From NCBI GenBank assembly GCA_029959195.1, contig CP114120.1, forward strand, positions 1 through 64,000: a stretch of DNA of 64,000 nt, read 5' to 3'. The translations under genes and the position numbers were made by a program. The notes beneath the pieces are model-generated. The model ran no database searches, was not told where the DNA came from, and saw nothing but the letters and a program-made list of their open reading frames with translations. Below, piece by piece: positions 22,906 to 33,651 of the stretch; the stretch's first letter is position 1, and the number at the start of each line of letters is the position of its first letter. This stretch comes from Dictyophora rubrovolvata. Taxonomy: Eukaryota; Basidiomycota; Agaricomycetes; Phallales; Phallaceae.

Positions 22906-25537
22906 CTATAACTCGTCGTGCGAGTGTTCGAACTCCTCTTCATCCTCCTCGCGAGTATATGAGTCAGCGCCTCCTCCTCCTCCGCCATATAATTTTGAGG
23001 TAATCGGATTGACGACGCTTTGGAGTTCTAGCAAAAGAAATAATTACAGCTGCCCTTTTAGCAATACGCTGGGATTTTACTTACCGGATAGCTTATCTTC
23101 CAACTCTTCGGCGGAGGCAGACTGACCGTTTGAATCGATCCAATCATTAGCTTCTTTGATAGCTGCGATAATTTCCTTCTTGTCTGCCGAGGACAGCTAA
23201 GAAGTAAAGCAAAGAAAACGAGCGTCAACGTATAACCACATATATACAACCTTTCGTACTTACTTTGCCACCTAGACCTTCATTATCACCGAGTTGAGAC
23301 TTCAGGCCATTTGTGAATGCAACAAGGCCATTGAGGGCGTCGGCCTTCTTGCGAAGGGCTTCGTCTTCCGAAGCGAACTCTTCGGCTTCACGAACCATTC
23401 GTTCAATCTCATCTTGCGAAAGGCGATCTTTGCTGTTTTCAATTCTAATTTGCTGGGATTTACCGCTTTATTGAAACTATAAATTGACGAAGATGAAACT
23501 AGAAGTTTGAAGGCGACTTACGTTCCCTTATCAACCGCAGAAACGGTTAACAGAGCGTTGGCGTCGATCTCAAAAGTTACTTCGATCTGAGGGACGCCGC
23601 GAGGAGCAGGCGGAATACCGGTTAACTCAAATGAACCCAAACGGTGGTTGTCCTTGGTCATTGAACGTTCGCCTTCATAGACTTGAATAAGGACTAGATA
23701 GCGCGATTTGAGTAAGCTCATCAATGGTAAGTACACTGGCGCTAACTGACCTGTAGGCTGGTTATCGGCCGCTGTAGAAAAGATCTGACTCTTCTTTGTA
23801 GGAACTACGGTGTTACGAGGGATGAGTTTAGCCATGACACCACCTGAATTGCGAAGTCATTAGCATAGAGCTACACGGAAGGGCTCGAAAACCATACCAG
23901 ACGTTTCGATACCAAGAGTCAAAGGGCATACATCGATAAGGACTAAATCCTCAGTCCCTTCTTCTCCGGATAAAACACCACCTTGGATAGCTGCACCGTA
24001 CGCAACAGCCTCATCGGGGTTGATACTCTTCGATGGTTCTTTGTTGAAGTACTCCTTCAAAAGTTGCTGGACCTTGGGGATACGAGTCGACCCTCCAACC
24101 AGGACGACATCGTTAATCTGGTCCTTCTTCACTCCAGCATCTTTAAGAACTTGTTCGACGGGCTTCATGGTCTTTCTGAACAAATCCATGTTCAATTCTT
24201 CGAATTTAGCACGGGTTAGGGTTTCGGAGAAGTCGTTTCCGCCTTCAAAACTTTCGATCTCCATTCGTACACTGCTTTGACTGCTGAGAGTTCGCTTCGC
24301 CTTTTCGACTTCGCGTTTTAGCTTTCCCATGGCACGCAGGTTGCTGGTGACATCAACGCCGGTTTTCTTTTTGTAGGTCTTAACCATGTAATCTATGACG
24401 CGGTTGTCAAAGTCTTCACCTCCAAGATGGGTATCACCCGATGTGGCAAGTACTTCGAACACGCCGTCTTCGATGGAGAGGAGGGAGACATCAAAGGTAC
24501 CACCACCCAAGTCGTAAACGATGATCTGACTCTCGCCGCCTTTCTTGTCTAGACCGTAGGCGATAGCTGCAGCCGTGGGTTCGTTGATGATTCGTAATAT
24601 GGTAAGACCAGAAATGATACCCGCGTCTTTGGTAGCTTGACGTTGTGCGTCGTTGAAGTAGGCGGGAACGGTTACAACTGCGTGGGTGACTTTGTGGCCT
24701 AAGTACGCCTCGGCGGTTTCCTTCATTTTGGTGAGGACCATTGATGAGATCTCCTCGGGTGTCTATGTCGTGTTGATAATAAGTCTTTCTCAAATCTCAA
24801 AGAACGAGGAAAAAAAGGAACGATATCCTTACAAAGTCACGAATTTCGCCCTTATGCTGGACTTGAATGGCGGGTTTGCCGTTCTTGTCGATAATTTTGA
24901 ATGGCCAATGTTTCCTGTCGCGCTGGACTTCGGTATCGTCAAACCTACGACCAAGGAGCCGTTTAGCATCAAAAACGGTATTTTCGGGATTGGAGTGGAA
25001 AGCGTTTTTAGCGGAATCCCCGATCCTTGTTTTTGTAAGAAGAAATTAGTGCTCGGCCTGGAGGAGCTAAGTTGGCACGTACAAGCGTTCGTCATCAGTA
25101 AAGCTAACCCATGATGGTGTGATACGATGACCTTGATCGTTAGCTATGATTTCGACTCTTCCATTACGTTGTACACTAATATATGACAATGAGTAAATGT
25201 TGACCGCTAGAAGAACACAGAATGTACTTACCCGACACAAGAGTAACTGTACGATTGAAATATTATTGGTTATAATGGCCTACGGGAATGCTTGCTAAGA
25301 CTTACGTTGTTCCCAAATCTTATATTAAGCGATAAGCTAATGGGATACCACGCAAACCAGAAAAAAGAGATATTTACCTATTCCGATAACAGTGCCGTAT
25401 TCAGACGTTTTTTCCGACTCGGCATTGGTAACGACAGGACAAAGAGAAAGGATAAATATAAAAGTGAAGAAGGTAACAAAAATGGAGGAGATCAATGACC
25501 GCGGTCGCGACCGACGAGAAGGCCATCTACTGGCCAT
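22906..25537 (-). CDS. KAR2: ER-lumenal Hsp70 chaperone BiP/Kar2
   Basis: Eleven exons join in phase (5' to 3'): 25378-25537, 25306-25318, 25232-25246, 25083-25175, 24833-25025, 23898-24762, 23751-23843, 23522-23693, 23264-23465, 23085-23196 and 22906-23027. They give 679 residues. The start is followed by a basic patch and a hydrophobic signal peptide. The ATPase domain shows [37 protein letters not shown] and [12 protein letters not shown]. The substrate-binding domain has TVVPTKKSQ and GIPPAPRG. The protein ends in HDEL, the ER-retention signal, which separates it from cytosolic and mitochondrial Hsp70s. BiP folds imported proteins and regulates the unfolded protein response. Exons 2 and 3 are only 13 and 15 nt and together encode the start of the nucleotide-binding loop. 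Confidence 0.97.
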
Positions 25538-25613
25538 TATTGGAGCTGTAAGAAACTTTTTTTTCGTAGTATAAGAAGTTGGTATGCAAGAATTTATATG
25601 CGGATTCAAAAAA

Positions 25614-25669
25614 GTGACACGTCACCCCAATTGTGACTATTGCTGTCACGGACACGTCGGTTCCACGTC
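25614..25669 (-). promoter_or_regulatory. ACGTG-box cluster, candidate UPR elements of BiP
   Basis: About 75-130 bp upstream of the BiP start, three ACGTG cores stand in the gene's orientation. They are GTGACGTGTCAC (25614-25625, nearly palindromic), CGACGTGTC (around 25651-25659) and GACGTGG (around 25663-25669). These match the TGACGTG(G/A)-type sites bound by Hac1/XBP1 bZIP factors, the classical inducers of BiP. The position is right for stress-responsive control; binding is inferred, not shown. Confidence 0.55.
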
Positions 25670-26597
25670 TGAATGAAGATAGTATTGTATTGAGGATTCC
25701 ACTTGAGTGTTAATGCATGTCTTCAACGTCAAAATGTTATTCAAGTCATTCGACAAGTCCCGCTCATTACTCGTCGATGTGTACATAACGGCCTGTTATC
25801 GGTTGTGTTTATTGGCTGGTGGTGTGTCTCTGTCAGCAGGTACTACTAACTACCCATTCTCAATCGCAATCAAAAGCGGTCTCTTTTAGCGGTGCACACA
25901 TACAACGCTCAGGTTCATTTGGGCCACAGCGTCGAAGAAAATTGCAACTATCATAACTCATACTCAAGATGCATCCCTAATGGCCCTAAGCCGATATTCT
26001 CAAGAGTTGGGAAGTGTCCGACTGAACGCGCGTTCTCTGACCAAGTAATTCCGGTTCTCGCTATCCTCTTCAGCTTATTGGTCTTTCGTTTCTTTCAATG
26101 GATTACCAATATCCAGTATGGACACGAGGTGGCCTATCACGAACTATTTAGCTTGCAGTGAGACGACGCTTCTTGTGTTCGTATTAAACACATGCACGTG
26201 TAGCGTCTAAATGTGTACAACTTACAAGTGACACCGCGTTACGAAACTGTCACACCGGATCGGGGAAAACTATCGTGTTCCGGACCTCAGCTGGACACAA
26301 AACGAACAAGATACACTTATAATTTCAGTTCCCTATATTCGAAAAAAAACTTTAAGGTTTGAGGGTTTCTAAAATTTTCTGGGTCGAGACCGGCGTTCCT
26401 GAGGGTTCAGCTAAGGTCGCAGGGCTGAATAGCACAAAGGGGACTTTGGTCACAAACCACGTAAACTATGTCCACAAATTCTCAAGAATTAACTCCAGTA
26501 TTCTCGCCCCAAAATATATGCGACGTCCGACTTACTTGACCATTTTCTCCTTCTCAATTTGAAGTAAGGACATGTCCGTACAACCCTCCTCCAATAG

Positions 26598-26604
26598 TAT
26601 AAAA
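26598..26604 (+). promoter_or_regulatory. TATA box of the gene at 26689
   Basis: TATAAAA lies 91 bp before the ATG at 26689, a usual distance for a fungal TATA box with a short leader. No other good match lies closer. Confidence 0.5.
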
Positions 26605-26688
26605 CCACTTGCGTTGACGTGTATGTTCGAACTTCAATTCTCAAACCAAGTTGGCATACACTGAAACACCAGGAAATCGAACCAAGAG

Positions 26689-28044
26689 ATGCCTTTTCCC
26701 ACCAACAACGCCCACAAACGCAGCGCTGCTTACTTCTCTGACGAGGATACGAACCAAGATGGTGCTTATTATGACTGGCATCGTCTACAACACGTAAGTC
26801 ATTAATGCCATGCTTCCGTTTATATTTCCTTAATGAACAGGAAAGGTATATGCGGAAACTCCGCAGGAAGACGGTAATTATGTCAGCCACTGCAAAGAGC
26901 CTGGGTTCCATGCTCAGTGCAGCAGCCAAATTGGTGCTTTCCATGTCCCGGCGGCGACGGGCATACGGCAAGAGACACGCCAAGAACAAGTAAGTGTCGA
27001 TTTTGGGACGGATACGATCTTGCTTACCCTTTTTTCCCCTTCCACACAGTCATTCTTTGTGCCATGGATAGAACCTGCTGTTTCGGAAAGCCGCAGATAT
27101 CTCGCAGAAAGCGGAAACCGTTCGAATAACACTCATAGAGCAATGAGTGATACGTCATCTTCAAAAAACGAGATAAAATCGTTGCCATTTGGTATGTTAT
27201 ATTCATCCATCCGACCGTTCGTCTTGGCTCTTACTGTTACGAAAAAGCAGATAATGACCGTCCTTTTCCTAATCTCGCAGAGAATGAAAACGATGAGAGA
27301 TTTTGTAAAGATGTCATAGACCCGCATGCACTTGCACGTACTGAATCAGTATTCCGGCCTCGACCCAATCACGTAGCAACTGAGAACCACCTCACAATTC
27401 CTTCATTCCCCGCTATCAGTTTACCTATGAATCTACCCACGTCATATGATTCAGCGGCCGGCGATAATGGCAAGGTGCAAGGCTTGCATACTCCAAACGA
27501 AGGCGGCGCGACCAGTTTCAAAGTTTATTCACCGGACAAGTGTGACGCAATGAAAGATTCAGGTGATGACGTTTCAGTCTCGAGACGAGCTCGGCATAAA
27601 ACCAATCGCTCGAGCATACGCACACCTAACACCACCAATAATGCTCCATACGCATTCTCCATATTTGCTTTAGATAACGGTAACAATGTCGACGAAATTC
27701 CTGGACTGTATACGAAAATTGACAGGGGGTGGATTTGTACATTCCAGACTTTTTCGGGCGAAGTCTGTGGGCTGACTACTCGGAGTCGACGCGACCGCCT
27801 TCGTCATATAGGAAGGCATGCGAAGGAGGAGAAGGAGCTAATGGACAGGGGCCAGCTTAAACTCGCGGATGCAGTTGCTTACCCACGACAGGATTTACTG
27901 GAGTTTACATGCCCTGTGCCAAACTGCGAGTATTTGCTTGAAAGGGGGGTGCCCTTCCATATTAAAGATTATAGAATCGACAATAAGAAGGCGAGCCATA
28001 ATAAACTATACCACCCAGAGCTGATTAAAAGAAGGAATAAATAA
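26689..28044 (+). CDS. Hypothetical protein, four exons
   Basis: Exons 26689-26793, 26846-26989, 27050-27191 and 27281-28044 join in phase with GT-AG introns to give 384 residues. Family not recognised. The middle is disordered (Ser/Asn/Asp-rich). The last 120 residues look folded and contain evenly placed Cys and His: WICTFQ...GEVCGLTTRSRRDRLRHIGRH and FTCPVPNCEY...HIKDYR...HNKLYH. These could be two degenerate C2H2-like zinc-binding units, as often seen in orphan fungal genes, so a nucleic-acid-binding role is possible. A partial inverted copy lies at about 28535-28760. Confidence 0.7.
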
Positions 28045-28534
28045 ATAAGTAGAAAAGTAGATAGTTCATAAGAACTTACTTCAATGCATTTTCGCAAGCC
28101 GCACGGCGAAAAGTGAATTTTGTATCTAGTCATACGATATAATAATATTGCAGCCCGCAAAGTCGAGCTTTTAAAAAATCAAACTTACAATTGCTTATTG
28201 TATCGCAAAATGCATCGTAAATTTGGAGACAATAGTGGTGAGTACTGAGGCCAAGTTGAGGTCGCGTCGACTCTGAGTAGTCAGCCAGACTTCGTCCGAA
28301 ACAATCTGGAATGTACAATCCACCCATTGTCTGTTTTCATATAGAGTCCAGGAGTTTCGTCGACATCGTTACTGTTATATAAATCAGATACGGAGAATAC
28401 GTACGCTCGGGCAATTGATTTTACACCGAGCTCGTCTCGCTGAAACTTCAAGCTTCAAGCTTCAACTTCACCACCTCATTGCGTCACGCTTGTCCCGTGA
28501 ATAAACTTTAAAGTTAGTTGTTGCCGTACTAGGT
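28045..28534. other. Spacer between gene and its inverted copy
   Basis: No gene is supported. An AGCTTCAAGCTTCAA short repeat lies near 28450-28465. The stretch lies between exon 4 of the preceding gene and the inverted duplicate. Confidence 0.35.
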
Positions 28535-28760
28535 GTCGCGTGTCTTCGTTTGGAGTATGCAAGCCTTGCACCTTCAAGCCTTTATCGCCGGCCGCTGAAT
28601 CATATGACGTGGGTGGATCCATAGGTAAACTGATAGCGGGGAATGAAGGAATTATGGGGTGGTTCTCAGTTGCTACGTGATTGGGTCGAGGCCGGAATAC
28701 TGATTTAGTATGTGCAAGTGCATGTGGGTCTATGACATCTTTACAAAATCTCTCAATGCT
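28535..28760 (-). pseudogene. Partial inverted duplicate of exon 4 of the gene at 26689
   Basis: On the minus strand this segment reads RFCKDVIDPHALAHTKSVF... and continues to VQGLHTPNE. It matches the start of exon 4 of the upstream gene (27285-27505) almost residue for residue, at roughly 90% identity. The copy starts after the intron boundary and stops within the exon; neither the earlier exons nor the Cys/His-rich end is present. It is a non-functional fragment made by a local inverted duplication. Confidence 0.85.
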
Positions 28761-28763
28761 CAT

Positions 28764-29302
28764 TCAAAAAAAGATAAAACACACCACATGCCCCCAAAAA
28801 CGCTGAGTCGTTTAGGAAAACGGTCAGGTAGAGTTGTACATTAATACATTTTCTTGCAATTCTTCTCCCGTTTTGAGATGAGGGCCATCTCACATCAAAA
28901 TTTGAAGCCGGCCGTTGCGGAGTGTTGAGCGCCAAGGTCAAGCTGCTAATTTCAAGTCGCGAGTCGACGACTTTTCACGGTACCGAGCCTACAAGCTCAC
29001 ATTGAGCGCGCGAAGAGAAATTGGGTCGAGAAAGGAGTTCACAGGTCCAATAGGGACATGAAGACGTGTGCACGAGGCCTAAAAGCCTAAAGCTTGGGGA
29101 CTCAGTACTCAGTACTCAAGGCCGATGGTCCTCGGTCTGTCCACAACTACCGCGACCAGCGGAAGACCCACATTTAGCATTCAGTCCATGACAAAGGACA
29201 CTATACACTGGTTCATCCAGCCACTTGGAGAAGTTAAAAGACGGTTCCGACGATTGATTCGATGATGCAACACTCTTTCTATCTAAACATCTCACTCACG
29301 TA
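28764..29302. other. Spacer, likely promoter of the RING gene
   Basis: No coding region is supported. The last 100 bp before 29303 are pyrimidine-rich, as in fungal promoters. Confidence 0.35.
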
Positions 29303-30958
29303 ATGACGCCCCCTTCCGTTAAACGCAGGTTCTCCATTGTTGACTCTGATACCGTCGAGGGTAGTCTTCCTAAAAAGCTACGAGTCCACCAAATAAACCC
29401 AACGACTGAAACCATCCTCAACGCCGAAACACCTTCTCTAGCCAGTTGTGACTGCAAGGCAAAAGGTGATGAAGAATTAAGAACACTCAAAAATGAATTG
29501 CAGTTGTTGAAAACACGCCTCGCGTGTGTAGAACAGGTAAGAAACAACAATTTTTTTGTCAACTACATTCAGCATCACATCGCACTCACATCTCTCGATT
29601 AGGAATCCAATCGTAAATCCGTCGCACTTTCTCGTGTAGGTGGCCTGACTCAATGCAGTATTTGTCGAGAAGTCATGCGCAATCCCTACACGTGAGTGCC
29701 CATACCCAATTGTAGCCCTCCCTTTTAATTTAATTCCATGCGTTTCGTCTGTAGGCTTGAATGTGGGCATTCAGCATGCTACAGGTGTTTGCGTAGATGG
29801 TGGCTAACGCCACACGGGAATACCCTGTCCGACCGCGATGTCAATGAAATTGGCACCTCAACGGACGGGGAGTCAGATGGCGAGGAGGAGCAAGGAAGTC
29901 ATTCATCAATAACAATATCACCAACTCTATTCCGAGAACCATTCACATCCCCAACCCTATACACCCATCCCCAATACCCATCTCGCCGGCTACAATTGAG
30001 ATCGGTTCTGCATTCCTGGAAGCAATGTCCTGAGTGCAGGAAGATCGTAACAAATCAACCTGTCCCGAACTACAGATTACGGGACATCATTGATGCCTTA
30101 CGTCCTTCACCACTCTCACCGATGAGCCAGATGCAGAGAGACAGAAGATGGGGCCGTCGAGATGCGTGGAGAGGAATCTTTCTGTCTGGTGGTGATGGCA
30201 TGGTGATAAGGAGCACGCAGACTCAGCAACCATATGTAGTTCCCTCTGCTACTCAGGGTCATGTTCAAACTCCTTTTTGGGATTCGAATCCCTTTCATGC
30301 CCGTCATGGTGTCGACCAACACCGCACGGATAGAAGATCCCAGCCTTACAACATTTCACATCCCCAACGGAGAGATAGACGAAGGTGGGAACTGTATGAT
30401 CCCGTCCGGGAAGCTCGTAGGGAAATGGAGGAGCGACAACGACGTTCTCGTGCCCCGTCACCTCCGGTACTACGTGTGGGTCTAAATCGAGAATTATCAC
30501 CACGAGAATCGACATTGAATTTGTTCTCCCGGCCCCTCGAAGATGGTCTTTCGCACCTTGACATTCCACATCAATCTCTGGAGCGTCCACGGGAACTTGG
30601 GCTCGAAACCGTGCCCGTACCTTCTTCCTCAGCACCTCAGCCACAACCTCCACGGTATCTGCAGCAACCAATGTTATTTTCTCGGTCGCCATCTCGGTTG
30701 GACCCACGATTGCAATTACCTCCTATCCGCGAACTCCTCTCACGTCCACTCCCATCTGACGCGACCTTGCCTCCTTTACTAAACGATGTACCTACGGCCT
30801 TAGAAACTTCTCAAACTGCGCCCCATCAAGAAGGAGGAGAAGAAAATGCGCGAGAAAAAAAAGGAGAGGAAAGCAATGAGAATGACGACGAGGCAGCTAC
30901 CCCAAGCTTGTCTCAGACAGACGTTGGCGCCTGGATTGGGGCCGACCTAGAAGCCTAA
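29303..30958 (+). CDS. RING-finger protein, probable E3 ubiquitin ligase
   Basis: Exons 29303-29536, 29603-29691 and 29755-30958 join in phase to give 508 residues. A short coiled coil (residues about 57-78) precedes a C3HC4 RING. Its ligands are CSIC in exon 2, CGHSACYRC at the start of exon 3, and CPEC about 80 residues later, so the RING has a long acidic insertion between its halves. After the RING come an Arg/Pro-rich disordered region with several SP sites, a motif LPPIRELLSRPLPSDATLPP, and an acidic C-terminus ending in AWIGADLEA. RINGs recruit E2 enzymes; the substrate is unknown. A broken paralogue lacking the RING lies inverted at 53960-54925. Confidence 0.88.
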
Positions 30959-31441
30959 CTTTCGGGCATATTTCGGAATCGATCTTGGCTTATTTCTTTC
31001 CCATTCCGATAATTCTCTGCCATTATTTTCTTCTGTTTTCCATAATTTCATTATTTCTATAGACTAGACTTTTTTCATTTTGGCTTCCAAGCAGATCTCG
31101 TCGTTTGTTCAATTTCCCCACCCTCTATACCCATGTCCATACTTATACTCCACTTTCTTTGTACTCGTTTTCATCCCAGCATCATGTAGTTCATCAAATC
31201 ATGTATTATAAAAATCATGTATTATAAAAATCATGTATTATAAACTCCCACATTTCTGTATATCCATCGGAGTTTTCCTTTTTTTCAACCCTGTATTTCT
31301 TCCACTGTACTTACGTAGCGCCACTTACTTTTTTTTTTGTTAAACGATAAAATATTTGTCACCTTTACTCATGCAATTTTTATAAATCAACCATTTGCAA
31401 GAGTTAGTATGGAAATAACCATCGATAAATTATATTTATAA
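30959..31441. terminator. 3' flank of the RING gene
   Basis: AT- and T-rich sequence without a gene. It contains the three-copy 16-bp tandem repeat (31199-31245) and long T runs typical of transcript ends. Confidence 0.4.
31199..31245. repeat. Short tandem repeat, 16 bp x 3
   Basis: The unit ATCATGTATTATAAAA occurs three times head to tail (the first copy shortened, the last with one change at its end) downstream of the RING gene stop. It is a minisatellite and could sit in the 3' UTR. Confidence 0.85.
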
Positions 31442-32296
31442 TTGAGTCAACAATGCGCACTATTTGGCGTTAGGAACACTATTGCTCCTCCGGCAACAAT
31501 TTCGACAACGACAAATTCGGCTGATTGTGTACACTTTACAACCTCTCCGAAACCAAACACAAGATTTCAAATAAGCGCCCATTGCCCATATCTATGTACC
31601 TGTCTTGCTCATCCGAAAACACGCGAGGAAGACGGGCGAAGGGGACGCACACGATTTCAGCACGATGGACACGTGGCACATGCCGGACTCTCTTCTCTTA
31701 ATGTGGTTTCATCTAAACACGCTATTCGACTACCCCGTCAACTGAAGAAACCAGCACTCGTGACCACCGTCGATGTAGCTGCATTGCAGGCACTCGATCC
31801 GGCGCTGAAGAATATCCCGATAGAATATGTACTCGATAAATTGAAGATGATGAGTAAAGGGTACAGTTGGCTTCTTGAGTGCCTCTGGAATGTTCCAAGC
31901 GGCATGCTTATCCACAGCTCAACTCATCCGCAAACTGCGAACTTGAACTTCTTATATCCATACTACATCCTCTGCATTCCCCACACCATCCCACATCTTC
32001 GCCGTCTACTCTCGCACACCAAACGACCAAGATATCGCACCCACAAAACCCCAAAAAGTGACACCTCATCCAACACACGATATAATCCGCACAGCGCACT
32101 GAGCGAACCTTCCTCCTCTACCAACACCAGAACCGACTCCAACCCCGAGTTTACCACATCATCGTCACTGAAGCTCCCAATCACATCTCTCACTAACCAC
32201 ATTCCCTCTCCTCGCCTACCTTTATACAAAGCAACCCCAAAATCTCTTCGCGGCCCTCATCCCACAGACTCAACCCTCCTTACTCCTGATATGTAA
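31442..32296 (+). pseudogene. clp1-like gene relic
   Basis: A single frame runs from 31442 to the stop near 32296 but has no ATG until about residue 140. Its middle (LPRQLKKPALV, DVAALQALDPALKNIPIEYVL) resembles, from memory, the N-terminal half of Clp1-like proteins. In Coprinopsis cinerea, Clp1 acts in mating-type-controlled clamp formation. Downstream the family-like text continues in a different frame of the same strand (SAFPTPSHIFAVYS, HPTHDII, TTFPLLAYLYTK). That second frame has at least two stops within it. One frame change, two or more stops and a missing start mean the gene is dead. The clp1 assignment needs a database search. Confidence 0.5.
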
Positions 32297-32816
32297 GTTT
32301 ATCCAGACTTAAAAGATGAAAGTTTTTGACCCCCCAAAACTGACATATTTATCATTGTGTTACGAAAGGTGTTATTACTGATCCAACGAGCAGTGCGCTT
32401 CTGAGATGGATTGCCATGGATGAGATTATGAAACTGAAGCGATTCTTTGAAACGGGGTGCAGTGTTAAAAATTAGCCTAATTGCCATTCTAATACGTCGT
32501 TGTGTCAGGCGACTCAAACCTAATCAAGTTTCGGAAGCGTGACCCATAATGTCGTTTTGCCACCTTACAAGCTCCGAAACAAGGTTTCAAGCAGTGTTAT
32601 TCTAAATTGCTGGCTTTCGTGCAGTTTGCAACTTAAAGCATACATTTCGCATTCACAATATACTTTACAATCACAGAGGAAATAGTACATATTGACACCT
32701 GATCAATTCGATGACAGGCCTAGGCCGCGAGAATGAGTAAAGGAGCTTTCGACAGAGTTCTGAATGCTTGTATGTAACCCTTGAACTTTATCCTGGTTTA
32801 AGGGAGGCTACGAAAA
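32297..32816. other. Spacer between clp1-like relic and the next gene's 3' end
   Basis: No coding region is supported. The 3' end of the minus-strand gene at 32817 lies at its right edge. Confidence 0.35.
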
Positions 32817-33651
32817 TCAAGTCTCACCATTGCCAACGCAAAAGACTAAGGTATAACACACCGGCAGAACCGCGGACAATGCTTCAGCCAGATCCTGTGT
32901 GAGAAGGTCGCAGGCCGTAGTAAGTATAACGAGGCGAGTATTGAGTTAAAATACCTGAAATAGTTCTTTGAGTCTGCTCAATCCATGATTCACCAAACCG
33001 GGCGCTCCTTGTTCAATCGGTCCGACACGAGCATCGATAGCTGGGAACAAAATAATGGTCTTGGTTTGGACTTCTTCGTAACTGTCCAACAAAGCTAGGC
33101 CGTCTTCTTGTGAGACAGGTCCAGGAAGGCTCTAGCCATGTTTTATAATAAAGATTAATTGGACTAAATCGAAAACTATCAGATATCCGACCTTGAGAGC
33201 TGCAGTTGTACGAGCGAGGGCCGCACACAGAGCAACACCTTTGGGAGCAATTCCCTGGCGATTATTTACATATCGCTACTACAGTTAATGATTTTTTTAT
33301 CGAGAGCTTACCAGAACATGATCACCTTGTGCGGAATCGGCCGGGAAAACAGACAAAGCGGTCGCTGCTTGCACCTATACCAAATTATAGACCACGGGGG
33401 GCCATAAAACGTCAGTTACTGAATCCGTCGAATAGAAAACACAAACATACAATAGTAGCTGTGAGTGAAGCAAATTCATGCCTCACATCAAGAGCAGTTG
33501 GTTTATTTACCAAGCCAAGACTTTGATAAACGGCCCTGGAAACTGTCACAGCGTTGTCAATGGAATTTTGAACCTGAACGAAAACTGTGTTTGTCAATCC
33601 CGATGTGAGAGTATCGCCGATTTTCGATACAGATGAGCCGAGGATATTCAT
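32817..33651 (-). CDS. Small helical hypothetical protein, five exons
   Basis: Exons 33451-33651, 33312-33374, 33192-33254, 32955-33131 and 32817-32894 all join in phase 0 and encode 193 residues ending at TGA. The chain is Ala/Leu/Val-rich and mostly helical, with no signal peptide, membrane helix or catalytic motif. Two consecutive exons are exactly 63 nt (VQAATALSVFPADSAQGDHVL and the next, starting GIAPKGVALC), which hints at a repeated helical unit. I do not recognise the family. The helical, disulfide-free make-up is loosely like HsbA-type domains, but the similarity is too weak to assign. Confidence 0.72.

Larger units (their letters stand above)
25538..26688. promoter_or_regulatory. 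Divergent promoter region of BiP and the gene at 26689
   Basis: This 1.15-kb stretch lies between two divergent starts. It contains the ACGTG-box cluster near BiP (separate entry) and a TATAAAA box near the other gene. Small frames (25714-25889, 25892-26161) show no domain and I do not call them genes. Confidence 0.5.

Noticed and set aside
25714-26161. Two small plus-strand frames between BiP and the next gene
   Set aside because: No domain, no shared splice structure, and they lie in what is best explained as a divergent promoter.
26805-26993. Basic 62-residue frame (RYMRKLRRK...) as its own gene or as exon 2 of the gene at 26689
   Set aside because: Used as exon 2 it runs into a stop in the next exon; the acceptor five bases downstream gives a frame that continues cleanly through exons 3 and 4.
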